Of a DNA stretch of 64,000 nt, positions 43,727 through 63,207 are shown piece by piece. Source of the stretch: Dermatemys mawii (taxonomy: Eukaryota; Chordata; Testudines; Dermatemydidae); NCBI GenBank assembly GCA_007922305.1, contig ML677366.1, forward strand, positions 14,914,783 to 14,978,782, in the 5' to 3' direction. Below the pieces are notes generated by a model. The model searched no databases. It saw only the letters and a list, made by a program, of their open reading frames with translations, and was not told the DNA's origin. How positions within the stretch are numbered: position 1 is the stretch's first letter; each line of letters opens with the position of its first letter. A program made the translations under genes and the position numbers.

Positions 43727-43732
43727 AATAAA
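43727..43732 (+). terminator. IL16: Likely IL16 polyadenylation signal
   Basis: AATAAA on the + strand, 253 nt after the IL16 stop codon. It is the first canonical signal I see in the 3' UTR. No transcript evidence is available here. Confidence 0.55.
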
Positions 43733-44261
43733 ATGTGTGAAAATTGCAGTACTCTCTAGCCTATGTAAATCAATTTGATGGTATCACAGACTAATGTGCA
43801 AAGTTAATTTAACCACCAAATTTAAGGAAATTAAAAACAGGCCAAAACCCTAAGGCAGATTCTCAGTCCTCCTCCAGTGACTGACCGCAAACCCTAGCTG
43901 GAGACTCCATAACATAGGTTAATTCTCAGTGGGCGCAGAATAGAAATGGTTGGCTCCTAAATCTCCCTCCCCACAGCTTCCAGTACATGGGGAAGGGAGG
44001 AAAGCAGGGCAAGAGCCAAGAAGGATATGCTCTGTCAAGCACAAAAGAGCCAGGGCTACCCAGTGGAGAAGGGGAATTCTTTGCCAGCATAAAGCTGGCT
44101 CTGCTACTTCCTACACTAGTTGCCCCACGCCCCCATTGTAAGGGCAAAAAGAGAATGTTTGGTGGTATTCTGAGGTCATGAGAGGGAGAAGAGAGGAGAG
44201 AATGGGACAGGACATAGCAGAGCTCCATCTTATCTTCCACTGGCGTAACAGCCCTAACACA

Positions 44262-44518
44262 TAAGATATGCCTGGGCTACACTGGGAGGGGGGTTTGAAC
44301 TAAGATATGCAACTTCAGCTATGGTATTTGCGTATCTTAATTCGACTTACCTGGCTGTCCTCACGGCGGCGAGTCGACCGCGGTGGCTCCCATGTCGACT
44401 CTGCTTACTCCTCCTGCCAAGGTGGAGTACAGGCATCTAGATGAGAAGCGATAAATCGATCCCTGATACATCAAACACTACCCGTCGATCCACTGGGTAA
44501 TATAGACATATCCTTAGA
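44262..44518. mobile_element. Inverted-repeat transposon, copy B
   Basis: TAAGATATGCCTGGGCTACA ... ATATAGACATATCCTTAG are inverted ends. The interior shares ATGCAACTTCAGCTA, TCGACTTACCTGGCTGTCCT and GATAAATCGATCCCTGA with 23228-23507. Confidence 0.7.
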
Positions 44519-46348
44519 GTTTCACTGGACAGTGATGGTTTGCTCAGTGGGCAAGCAGCCCTGAATCAAAGAGTTGTGACTGGTTCCCTGCAGCGTCCCC
44601 ACCTCTAAATTGGACAGAGTAGAGAATCAAGCTAATAGAGATGCAAATCTCGTGTATCTGAGTGAGAAATTAAGCACATGCATCTGAAGAACATTGTACC
44701 ACAGCACAGTATTTACTGTGGAACAAGAATCTGAAAAGCTTTCCAATGCCCAGGCATTGCGTTGTGAATTAAAAATATCCTAAGTACCAAGTTGAGAATT
44801 TTGAAAGGCATTTAGGGATTGTTTTACTTAGCACTGCAATGCCTAAATGATTCAGAAGCCTAAGTTATCAAAAGTCACTTAGCAGCCTACATTTCATTGC
44901 AAGTCAATGGGTCCTTACGTGTCGAAGTCACCTCTGAAAATGAGACTTGCGCTTCTAGGTCACTTAGGCTTTGCAACACTGAGCAAAGCAATACCTAAAT
45001 ACTTTTAAAAATCTGGGCCAGAGTAATAAGGACATTTGGAACTGACCCTGGTTATCTGAATATTTAGTTTGTGTAACTTTTAACATCACTGCATTAGTAT
45101 TTAAAACAAAAATACCAATGATTGATTATGGGATTTTAAGACTTGTTGAGCCAGTTGGTGAGTGGAAATACTAAATACCTTTGAGACAGATCTGGCATTG
45201 ACGGTTACATGAGGCATGCCATTGCTTCAAAGGGAGAGCTCTGTGTAAATACTGATAGCATATTACAGCATCTTTGTCACAGACTGTAAGTACACCCAAG
45301 AATTGACCAGTCCTCAGTACCTAACTAGTACAGTACTCTGAAGATATTACCTCCTTGATCTTCACCATATATTTCTATCACTTACAACAGAATTTAATTT
45401 GACTAAAAGTTAATGCAACTCTAACTTATTTGCTTAATTTATTATTGTGCTAAAACTAAAAGATAAGAGGGGAACAAATTCTGTGATTCATGCTAGTTCA
45501 GATACAATAAATGAATGTATAATCAATATGAATGACCCCCCCAAAAAAGCCCTTAGGGCATCAGAATCCATGGTCCAATTATTTTTCCCCCTTTTTGTTT
45601 AAAGAGATGTTGCTGAAAGCAGCACCAAGCATGGATTGTTCCACTATTACCACTGCTAGTCGAATTTTAAGAGGGTTCGTTATTTTTAAAATATACAATG
45701 GCCTTAAACACTGACAAGTTTTTGCACATTTATATTGGCCCCAAGTTTTCAAAGTAAGTCTCTTATTGCATACATGCACCTAACACTGCATTACCATTAT
45801 GATTTGCATTATAAGAGCACCCAGGAGCTGAGCTCCCATCATGGGCGAGGGTCTTCTCATACAGGATGCTGTACAAACAGAACCAAAGGATAGACCCTGC
45901 TTCAAAGAGCCGTCTTACGACAGATAAAAGTTGCTGCTTAGTTTGGTCAAGACAATGCCTCTTTGCCCTGTGGTCCTTTTGGTCTCCTCAGACTTGTTTT
46001 GTTACTATATGTACAGAACATTAAGATCATTGATTATTACATACCACAGTGTTAATCCTAAAGGACAGGCTCCCGAAAAGCACAAAAGCAATTGTTATTC
46101 TTTAATCAACAGTCAAAAGAAATATTGTAGCAATGGGCAATGTGAAGATAAGCATTTCAAAAGTCTAGTAAAGCCATGACTACCTTTTTTTTTTTTTTGC
46201 ACAGTATATATTTTACAATTTCCTGTTTCGCTCCCTCTCCCCCACCCCCATGTGAAATCTCATCTGGTTAGCTACTTCTAAGTAAATATCATTTCCGCAC
46301 TGTGTATAGACAAGGACTACAATTTTTAAAGCAGCTGTTCCTACAGAT

Positions 46349-46747
46349 CAGTGGTTCTCAACCAGGAGTATGCGTATTCCTAGGGGTATGCAGCGGTCTT
46401 CTAGTGGGTGTATCAACTTATCTAGACATTTGCCTAATTTTACAACAGGCTACATAAAAAGCACTAGCCAAGTCAGTACAAACTAAAATTTCATACAGAC
46501 AATGACTCCTTTATACTGCTCTACATACTATACACTGAAATGCAAGAACAATATTTATACTCCAATTGATTAATTTTACATGGTAAAAATGAGAAAGTCA
46601 GCAGTTTTTCAGTAATAGTGAGCTGTGACATTTTTGTATTTTTATGTTTGTTTTGTAAACAAGTAGTTTTTAAGTGAGGTAAAACTTGGGGGTATGCAAG
46701 ACAAATCAGACTCCTGTACAGGAGTCTGGAAAGGTTGAGAGCCACTG
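46349..46747. mobile_element. hAT-type MITE
   Basis: Termini CAGTGGTTCTCAACC and GGTTGAGAGCCACTG are inverted copies of 15 bp with one mismatch. Flanks CTACAGAT and ATATACAT agree at five of eight bases, a possible eroded duplication. Confidence 0.8.
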
Positions 46748-47504
46748 ATATACATAACATAAAAAATCTGAATTAATGGTCACTTTAGCAGCTGTACAGT
46801 GAAGCAGGCTCTGTTTTGGCTCAAGTCTGCAAAAGCCAGATCAAACCTTTTTTTGTGGGTTTTCACAGCCTTGCTCAGAAAGACTGAGAGATGGTATTAG
46901 ATAATAGTCCTTATACAGGGCAGAAAAAGATTGTATTAGATAACAGGCCTTGTACAGGTCGGCCTGCACTACCATCAGCTTTAGTTATTAACCAAAAAAT
47001 CATGCAAAATTTGAACCAAGCTTTTCAAAGGTTGTAATGATTTCAAATCACCTGTTGCTCCTCCGTCTCCTGGCTACCAGTCTTTTAGGTTTCTGAACCT
47101 CTCCATTTCCTGGTTCTGGCTGAGTCCAAAAGCAGGAATGCCAATGTCCTATGTAAAACAGAAGTGTCTCCCAGTATTCTACTCTCACCCAATACAGGAA
47201 GTCCCAGAAATGTTACAAGACAGCCCATACTTACAAATTTCCAGCCTATTTTGGCAGAGTAGAGGGCTCATGGAGCAGTTTTGTGATGGGCTGAACACCC
47301 TCAGATCCTGTTGAACTGAGTGTGCTCAGCACCTCACAGGACCGATCTTTTAAATTATTGAGATTCTGGTTCTGTCCCTCTGAGTAATATTTACTCATGG
47401 GTAACGCCATTGACCTCAAAAGGACTACAGGCATGAGTGAAGGTGATTGGATTAGGCCTAAGGTTTAGATAAACTCTTGATCTTTTGGGTACTTAAACAC
47501 CACA

Positions 47505-47624
47505 AGGCCCTCATCCTGCAAAGACTTACACACATGCTTAACGTTATGCACAGTGAGTGGTCAGTAGGACAACTCAAGGTGTGTCAAGTTAAGCATGAAT
47601 GTAAACTTTTGCAGGACAGGGCCC
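47505..47624. repeat. Palindromic MITE-like repeat
   Basis: Left arm GGCCCTCATCCTGCAAAGAC, right arm GTAAACTTTTGCAGGACAGG; common turtle-type GCCCTGATCCTGCAAA element. Confidence 0.6.
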
Positions 47625-47969
47625 AAAACCCTGTCTCATAGAAGCACATGTCATTCTTCATAGTTGCAGTATGCAGCAGTCTAAGTTAAAAAGCCCTGAA
47701 AAACTAGGACTAGACAAAAGCTGAAGATGCGAAGTCCCTCCCCCATTACTAAAATATCTACTTAAATACTCATCCTGCAGCCATCCCCATAGTGTCTGAG
47801 TAGCTCAGGGCATTACCAATCTCACATGATTGGCCTTAAGCCCCAAGAGAGCACGGAGTGATCTTGAAAGGTGCAGAGCTCCTCTAAGTCTCATTGGCAG
47901 TGGGAGCTGAGGGGACACTATGACAGAATTAAAGGATAATTCAGAAGAAAAATGTGAAACAGAAAATAT

Positions 47970-50400
47970 TTTATTTAATTTGCAACACATACTGGCAAGT
48001 TTTAAAAACCGTAGTCATGAAAGAGTCTAAATGTAACCCCCCTTCCCTAAAATTCTACTACATACATTAAAAATGATAGTGGAAATAGTTGTACATAAAT
48101 GTCCCATAAACCACACCACATATGTAACGAACAAAAGAACAGAAATTTAAATGTGTTCACATAATTAAATTAATAATAAAGTAAAAGCATTACAATTACA
48201 GCCTGATTTACATATTTCCAACTCAACAATCATAAATGATCATTTTTTCTTTTGTAAAAGGATAAATGAATATCATGCAGTTTATAATCACTTCTGTCAT
48301 TATCTAAGTAATTGAAAATATTTATGTAGCTGAAGACTGCACACATCACCACATATTACATCAATAGCTGATTTCCTAAGATTTGCTGTGAGGTATTTCA
48401 GTCTTGGAAACATAAACAAGAACGTCCTACCTTTATGAATAGGCAAGTCAAGATTAATCCACAACACTTTACAGAAAGGACTATTCACAAGTTCACAGCA
48501 CTTTCAGCAACATATTGGAAAATTGTTCAAATGCATGATCATTTCAAATGCAGTTAGAAAAATGACAAGTAAAGTGCTTCAATACCTCTCTTTATTTATT
48601 GCCATTATGTTAGTGCAGTTTGGTTTATGACAATTTGTAAATCAGAATTTTTTGGTAGAAGGGGGATGATGGGAGAGGACAAGGCCCAGGGATCTGTCAA
48701 TTGGCTGAGGATATTAGGCCCTGATTCAGCAAAAAAAACCCCGAAGTACATGATTAACATTAGCATTGAACTCAGTCGAATTTCAGCACATGCTGAAACA
48801 GGCCCATATAGTTTCGAATGAGTGGGGCCATAGGTTCTCACCTACCCAATTCACTGTGGTCTATCCTATTTTTTGGGTAGGTTCCAGTGTAATATCTCAA
48901 ACTCTACTGATGTTAGCAGCAAAGGAGCTAGCTCTTCCCCTTCAAGAAAGGAAAATTGTTTCATATGGGTCATTCTGCACATATAGAATTCATGTCTTGT
49001 GCAGATTTCTTTGCTTCCCCCCAAAAAAATGACTTTCTGACAGGGAAGCTGCAAGAACAGTCACCCTTCCCTAGCAGTGCAAGCACATGGTTTCAAGACC
49101 TGGAGCAGTTGGTGGAGAGGTGAATCACTATGGTGGCGCCTACCCTGAACTAAGATCAGCTACTAGATCTACCCCCAGAAACCTCCCCTGGCTGTAGAAA
49201 GTTCAGCATCCTCCCCTGCTTCCTGCCCACATTGCTCCTCAGCTGTGGGGGAGAGGTCACTGTACAGAGAGCTGCTCTCCCGTCCACCCAACTCCCAGAA
49301 CTGAACCCCCCCCCCACAGACCCCCACCACCAAGCCTCACCCCATAAACACAGATACCCCTTAGTCCTCCATACCCAAACCTCACCCCGCTGAACCTAAA
49401 TCCCCTACATCCAGACCCCCCACCTCTACACCCAGACCATCCTCTGCAACTGAATCACCTTGACAAGCTCCCACCCCACTGAATCCCAGCTAGCTACACC
49501 TGGATCCCCAAGCCCCACTCCCCCCACACCGAGACCTACTGCTAAGCCCCAAACACCTTCACCTGGAGTCTCCTGCAGAGTCCCATTGCCCCTGTACCTG
49601 GAACCCCCCTAAAGGGCCTCTGTGCATCCAGATTCTGCCACACACACACCTGGACCCGCCCCCACTGATCGGTCTGCACCCAGATTGTTCAGTACAGAAC
49701 CCTCTCACCCCATACTGAGCCCCTCCACACTTGGATCCTGCTTGCTCCACACTTGGTGCATCTAGCACAGAGGAGCAGGGCCCTGGGGTGTTTCTGAGGC
49801 AGGCCCAGCCCTGGTGCTGTGTCAGGGTTGGGTGCAACCTCACCACCGAGTCAGTGTCCTGGGAGTGGGGAAAGAGGCTGGACAGCCAGTGGCCTGTGCT
49901 CCCCACTGCCATGCTGGAGCCTCCAGATTTGTTTGACAAATAAAACTTGCAGAATTTTAAAATATTGTGTGCAGAAATTTTTTAGTGCAGAATTTTTTTG
50001 GCACAGAATTTCCTCATGAGTACCCTGGTTTACACTGATGAATTATGATCATAAACAGGCCTTCTCCAGGAGGGGGCAGCAGAATTTCCTCTAGAATAAT
50101 GCCACTTATTTTAATAGTGACAAAAATACAGTATCACAAGGTAGTGCATTTTTAAACAAAAGGCAGGTACAAAAATAATAAATCCTGTATTAAAAATGAA
50201 CTATAAGACAAGGAACTGTTCCCACTTCAACTTTCCTACATATCTATACTGTTAGAAAGGCATTGTAGGTCGGTTTCTGATCCCATCATTTCTTCCATTA
50301 TTATCTTAATCTAACCTATAACGCTACCAATAATAGCTTTTCTTACCCTCCCTTCTAAGTCTCAGTGACGAGACTGGGATTTCCTTTAATGAAATGCCTG
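47970..50400. other. STARD5 3' side, possible UTR and repeats
   Basis: Downstream of the STARD5 stop. On the - strand AATAAA occurs at 47970-47975 and near 48593; I cannot say which, if any, ends STARD5. 49200-49930 is C-rich on + and continues into a copy of the 21.4-kb element's end (49931-50025). Confidence 0.35.
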
Positions 50401-50548
50401 TCAAGTTTTCACTGTCTTTACCGCTTGGGTCAGATTGCTGTAAAATTCAGCCATGCTGCTCGGAAAGAACGAGTCCACTACAGTCTGGGGAAGATAGCCA
50501 CCAAGATCAGTCTGAAAGAAAGTGAGGACTTGGGTCTTGCCTGGTTCC
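50401..50548 (-). CDS. STARD5: STARD5 exon 6 and stop
   Basis: Acceptor TTTCCTCAG|GG; TGA at 50401-50403. Encodes EPGKTQVLTFFQTDLGGYLP, QTVVDSFFPSSMAEFYSNLT and QAVKTVKT, the C-terminal START helix. Confidence 0.96.
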
Positions 50549-51458
50549 CTGAGGAAACAACACATCAGTGCAAGTTATCTTACATCCAGAAGTGTACAAT
50601 ATTAAGGATTTTATAAGGTTTCTTACATTTGGGTTACGTGTTATCTGTGGATAAGTATTTTTAAGTCTTTTCCCATAGAACGGGCACAAAGCAAACTTCC
50701 CAATTACTCTCCCATCAATGTGGCTCCAGCCACTGCTGGGAGCCCCAGGCCCTTTAAATTGCCCCCTGGGGAAGCTGTGCGCCCCAGCACGGCACACCGG
50801 CTCTTGCCGGTACACCGTATCAGAACATACTGGTTTATACAGAGGTGAAAGTAAGCCAGTAACTGCCAGAAGGTTTTCTGTTGAATGGTGCACATTAATA
50901 CATACACATGATAGCTATGGATAGGACTTCAAGTACAGAATATGTAATATTCAAAAAGACTTCTTACCCTGGAACAGGTATACAGAAACTGCCACAGGGA
51001 TAATTATATCCTCTCACATACGTGGGTTGGGGAGGACAGAGTGCATGTTCCACATTGGTTGCTATAAAAAAAAAAATCACTTTAACAGTAAAAGTTTTCT
51101 ACCACAGTAAGCACCACCTGCTGAGATGCATTTACAATGAAAGCTAGTCAAAGATTATTGAGGCTGAGGTTCTTTGGCCTGTGTTACGCATGGTGATCAT
51201 AATATTCCCTTCTGCCCATCAAATCTATGAATCAAAGTACTGCATACATCATAGGAATGATTTCTGCTGGTATGGACTGTACATCAAGGCACTTCAAAAG
51301 ACATTTATTGGGCTTGTACAGCATTATGGCACCACAGTGTTTTAATAGTAACTTGAGTTGCTTGCACTATAATCTAAAAGTAAGATAAATGCATTTCACA
51401 AAGATGTTCCTCTCTTGGACTTTTGAGAAGGCATAGGCTCACTGCATATATCTATATC

Positions 51459-51497
<39 letters not shown>

Positions 51498-54400
51498 TCC
51501 TGCCTGGTGATCCAAAGAGGGCACTGTGGAGCATAGATACTCTTGACAAGACTTACTGAAAGATATAAATGAACATGAAGAAAGAAATATATGCACATAG
51601 TACCAGCAGCTTGAAATAGTTGCTCTCTGCAGGAAAACTAATCCCTGGTGGGATGCTCTATGGGCACATCTCTTCATTGGCTTTAGTTAAGGAAAATTTA
51701 ACAGCTTTCAGTACATCCTATGAGGTGCTCAGAGGCAATGCCTCCGAAAGGACATTTTTAGGCACTTCTAAAAGCTCTAAAAAATTTACACAGCTGAATA
51801 CTAACTGAAATAACTATTCCTTCTCCGAAGAATACTGTGAAAATGGACAAAAGGCAAACAGTATAATCATTGACTGAAGAATGCAAATATTGAAAATGTT
51901 CTATGTGGTGATAATGATGTAATTAAGCACTAATACTGGCTACCTATTGACTAAGCATCTTCTGACCAAGATTTTTACTGTTTATCCAACAAATTATATC
52001 TATATCTATATATAGAAAAAGAATGTATCCTGGAAGATTTTCAGTTATATTCATTAACTTGCTGTTAATATAAAACCTAATACAATATAAATGAATTGGA
52101 AATTTAACTATTTTACCAGCAGATGCTATAGTCCCATCTTCATACTGCGTAATTAGCACCACATCTACAAAATCTCTCGGAGAAATAATCTTCATGAAGG
52201 CTGATGGGGTCATAGTTCTACATATAGAGATAGTCTACAAAATACAAAACAATGTTAAATCACTGTATATGTACATATAAATGCAGTGATGTGCTTCTAA
52301 CATAATAAGTGAGAGACTGACATCTGTTATCACGCTTACTTGACAAGCAGTGCCATTTATTTCAAATACACAAATTTGTGGAACAACTTGCTATTCAGCA
52401 TGAATAAATGTAACCACTAAGAGTCTTGACTCAAGGACATTTTAATGGGAAAATCACAGTGATGAGAGGTGCATCCAATGCCATGAGAACAAGCAACACA
52501 ATGCTCTTTAAGAAGAGAGTTACCCACATATATAGTCATAGATGTAGTTATTTACAAATTCCAATTTCAGAGAGTTAATAACTTTGTTGGATCAAACTTG
52601 GTGCATAGACTTGTTACCCCAAAGAAAATTTAACACAGTTCGCTTGTATCGAAACATTTGCTCCACCACAATGGTGAATGTAATATAAGCTGGACAAGTC
52701 TGTAAATACAGAATGGAAGAGTCTATCATAAGTGGTTTACAAATATATCCTTTTGTATTTAATTCTAAGCAACTTGAAGATTCTCACAAGCTGATAAAAG
52801 TAAAGGGCTCTGAAATTCAGTTGAATGTTCCCTGCACTCATGCTGGTGTGCTTAGGTACTGAAGAAAGACAGGATGAGTTCAATGCAGTATGTGCTGTGA
52901 TGGCAAAATGACTGAATTAAAGGCTGTGAATAAAATCTATTAATGACTTTGTATTTGTTGGGTGGTGATAAACCTGTTCATCAGTTAAATAAAGATTTGT
53001 GTATATTTTTAAGACTACCGTCTTTTATTTATTTTAAACTATTGTTTAAAATATCATGAACACTTATGAGAGTTAGCATGATAAAAACAATATAGCTCTG
53101 GAGTTATGTGACACGATGGGAATTTAATCACAATGCTCATTATTTTCATGGAACTTACATCACTAATAGTTTCAATCAGCTGAAAGTCCTGCACGTTTTG
53201 GTCCCACTTTGTTCTAAGTCCACCAGCCTCAGGTTTTAAGCACTCCCAGGCAGCTTTAGGACTCGCAGGGAGTATTCCATCTCCTTTGTATCTGTAGGAA
53301 AACAAACATGAGACTAAAATTATCTTTGTATTTTTCTCCTGCTTCTTTACCCCTTAACAACAGACAAGAATTATGTGTTCACACACAGACACCCTCTGTC
53401 CCCCTGTAATTTTGGAATGCCTTACTTACATGTTGCCAGAAAACTCAGTTGATGGTCTCCAATAAATTGAAACTTCATTCTATCAAAAGTGAAACAAGTG
53501 AAGACAGCCTTCAGATTTCATGTAGCAATTAACAGGCTAATCTCTTTGCCACAGTTAGCTAGCAGTCATGCCAAACCCACAAAGAAAAACACAGAAATTG
53601 GGCTTGTCTTTGGCTTAATTGGCTTGTGAATGGTTTGTTGGCTAGTTTTTGGCTTATAGCTTGTAGTAAGCAGTTTGTTCCTTTTGTCTGTTTGTTTGTT
53701 TTGATGGCTCCCAGCAAGCAGAGGCAAAGTGGGGGAGGAAACGGGTGCACAGCAGGCCTACCACAGTCCCAGACTGCACACAGGGTGTGGTGGGATGGGG
53801 AGGGATCTAGTCACATAGAGTGTTGTGGTTCTTAGGGACTGGCTTGTTTTGAAATGGGATCAGCTTGATTTTTGGCTTATTGTGAAAGTCAGGGTGTTTA
53901 TTTACCACATGAAAGTTGGCAACTGTGCTGATTTTCTTTGTCAGTGATTAGTGACCCATCTAAAGGGCTGGCAAATAAAATAATTCCCACGGATTTTAAT
54001 TACAAATCCTACCTCCGCATCTCTAACCAGTGAGCTAACAGGTAACCGCAGAATTGTCTAAAGGTCTGAACCGCCACGACGAAGTCCCGAGCATTGTTAG
54101 CTGCCAGTAGAGTCAGAAATCTGGAAACATAACTCCCGAGCGCCTCCTACCAAGTCCCCCATCGGCCCTTGTTTATGGCCGGCGCCCAGACACGAGGTGA
54201 TGGGCACCCTAGGAAGACCAGAGCGAGAGCAGCAACGGGACCCAGAACCCCGCAGGACCGGCCACGGTTCGAATGCGCACCCGGGGGATCCAGCACCCTC
54301 CTGCAGTGGCGCCCAGTGAACCAGTGACCGGTTTTGCCCTGCCCCGGGGGAGGAACGGGAACCGGGACAGCCCAGCTCTCTCATCCCCACTGGACTCGCT

Positions 54401-54522
54401 CCGGACTCGGAGCCCGGGCCCAGCCTGCTCACCGTACGCTTACAGCTCCGCCAGCCGCTCGGGTCGTCCCGGTAGAGCTGCACGGTCTCCGCCAGCGAGC
54501 GCACCTGCTCCTGGTAAGCCAT
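50401..54522 (-). CDS. STARD5: STARD5, START-domain lipid carrier, six exons
   Basis: STARD5 is a small cytosolic protein made almost entirely of one START domain; the mammalian protein carries sterol-type ligands, with bile acids and cholesterol both reported. The six exons (90+50+133+118+94+148 nt) sum to 633 nt: 210 residues and stop, against 213 in human. Conserved blocks include WRPSTEFSGN, GGLRTKWDQNVQDF, ISPRDFVDVVL, YEDGTIASA, PCGSFC, TFFQTDLGGYLPQTVVDSFF. The first residues (MAYQEQVRSLAETVQLY) diverge from human MDPALAAQ. It reads toward IL16 and its CpG-island start lies about 1.1 kb from the TMC3 stop. Confidence 0.96.
50968..51061 (-). CDS. STARD5: STARD5 exon 5
   Basis: Acceptor TTTTTTATAG|CA, donor CCAGG|GTAAGA. 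Encodes ATNVEHALCPPQPTYVRGYN then YPCGSFCIPVP, matching the human RGFNHPCGCFCEPLP region. Confidence 0.95.
51461..51490. repeat. (GA)15 microsatellite
   Basis: Fifteen GA units in STARD5 intron 4, followed by TAGAGA. Confidence 0.95.
52117..52234 (-). CDS. STARD5: STARD5 exon 4
   Basis: Acceptor TATTTTGTAG|ACT, donor GCTG|GTAAAA. Encodes TISICRTMTPSAFMKIISPR, DFVDVVLITQYEDGTIASA. Human reads STPSAAMKLISPRDFVD here. Confidence 0.96.
52235..53158. other. STARD5 intron 3
   Basis: AT-rich; no exon, RNA gene or recognised repeat seen. Confidence 0.45.
53159..53291 (-). CDS. STARD5: STARD5 exon 3
   Basis: Encodes YKGDGILPASPKAAWECLKP, then EAGGLRTKWDQNVQDFQLIE and TISD; donor GAT|GTAAGT. Confidence 0.96.
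53430..53479 (-). CDS. STARD5: STARD5 exon 2
   Basis: Encodes NEVSIYWRPSTEFSGN; acceptor TTTGATAG|AAT, donor AACAT|GTAAGT. At 50 nt it is the shortest exon; phase 0 in, 2 out. Confidence 0.95.
53480..54432. other. STARD5 intron 1
   Basis: The left part is ordinary AT-rich sequence with GGCTTG- and TTGTTTG-type simple words (53600-53700). The right part runs into the CpG island. Confidence 0.45.
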
Positions 54523-54880
54523 GGCTAGCGACAGGCTCCGGGGCGGCGCTCCGGCCGGCCGGCTGGAGGAGCCGCCACCGCCCACAGTGGGGCCGGGCTC
54601 TCGCCGATAGGAGCTCACGGCCTAGGCCGAGCGCAGCGCCTCCCACTCACCTGAGGGAGAGGCCTGCGCCGGGACGCGGCAGGGAGTCAGAGTTCCTGGG
54701 CGGTCCTCCAGGATACGGGCTGCGGTCCCCAGGCCGCCAGCGCCAGCGTCTGCTCCCGCCGGTCTGGCAGCGCCCCAGCGTGCCGTGCGGCTCGGTCCCT
54801 GCGGGCTGCTCCACCCGCCCACCGCGCGGCCCCAGCTGCTCTGGCCGCCCCCTGCACAGAGGCCTGCCCGCCTCTTCCCG
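54230..54880 (-). promoter_or_regulatory. STARD5: STARD5 CpG-island promoter
   Basis: A GC- and CpG-rich stretch over STARD5 exon 1 and its upstream flank, the only one in the window. No TATA box is evident. Long overlapping open frames on both strands here reflect GC content. Confidence 0.7.
54433..54522 (-). CDS. STARD5: STARD5 exon 1
   Basis: Residues 1-30, MAYQEQVRSLAETVQLYRDD then PSGWRSCKRT; donor ACG|GTGAGC. Lies in the CpG island. The upstream frame stays open, but the start aligns in length with human. Confidence 0.9.
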
Positions 54881-54910
54881 AGCTGGCCAGTGCTGAGACA
54901 GGAAGGGAGG

Positions 54911-54912
54911 GA

Positions 54913-54946
<34 letters not shown>

Positions 54947-55083
54947 AAGTGAGTGAGAGTGTGTGTGTGTGTGTGAGAGAGAGAAAGTGAGTGAGTGTGT
55001 GTGTGTGTGTGTGTGAGAGAGAGAAAGTGAGTGAGTGTGTGTGTGTGTGTGAGAGCGAGGAGGGACTGGGTGTGTGAGAGCGA
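54911..55083. repeat. GT/GA compound tandem repeat
   Basis: A unit of roughly 45-55 bp, (GT)n-GAGAGAGA-AAGTGAGTGA, is repeated about three times and then breaks into GAGCGAGGAGGG. It sits between the STARD5 CpG island and the TMC3 3' end. Confidence 0.92.
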
Positions 55084-55393
55084 GCATAAAATGGGTTATG
55101 AAACCTCCCCCAGTAACCTCTGAATCAAGTTCATAACTTCTGTTCCAGCTACAGTATAGCTTTCTGCTAGACTGAGCCCAAATTTAAAATGTACTGAAGC
55201 AAGAAGCCTTTATTTTATTAGCGAGATGGGCTGGGTATCCTTTTCCTTGGATGACATAGACCTGTTCAAATAGCATCTTCATTTGGGACTGGGAAGAGTA
55301 CGCACATATTTCAGAGCTAGCAAAAGGTAAAATAAACCTCCCCAGACATCATTTTGCATAGGTTTAATTATTCCTGGTGCCCTATGTACATAT

Positions 55394-55399
55394 TTTATT
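55394..55399 (-). terminator. TMC3: Candidate TMC3 polyadenylation signal
   Basis: AATAAA on the - strand, 264 nt beyond the TMC3 stop codon. Other AATAAA words lie further on near 55210, so the choice is uncertain. Confidence 0.4.
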
Positions 55400-55662
55400 T
55401 GTACAATATATTTTTGCTTTATAGTAATGAGCAATAATGCAGAAATACTTTTCAGATTTTTATAATGGATCTGTGATATGATAGTAAACTTGGGGACAAT
55501 TAAAATTAAACACAAAGCTAAATAAAGCTTTATCCACTTTGAACAGTTGCATGTACTGTATAGTTCAAAAGACTATATTTCAATGATCCTCTGTGGTTCA
55601 AATGGCAGCTGAAAGGTCTCTACAAATACACATGTTCATAACACAAAATATGGAGTGTTTTC

Positions 55663-63207
<7,545 letters not shown>

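Larger units (their letters stand above)
43733..47969. other. IL16-STARD5 intergenic region
   Basis: No gene recognised. Holds transposon copy B (44262-44518), a palindromic repeat ending CTAAATACTTTTAAAAATC (44790-45015), an ancient repeat (45806-45925), a hAT MITE (46349-46747) and a palindrome (47505-47624). Confidence 0.55.

Noticed and set aside
49559..49943. Open frames on both strands near 49.7 kb
   Set aside because: They lie in C-rich repeat sequence linked to the transposon end at 49931-50025.
54097..54896. Long overlapping open frames on both strands (up to 207 codons)
   Set aside because: They arise from the CpG island, where stop codons are rare; only the 90-nt STARD5 exon 1 has homology.
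54911..55083. CRISPR-like regular repeats
   Set aside because: Units are simple GT/GA sequence without unique spacers, in vertebrate DNA.
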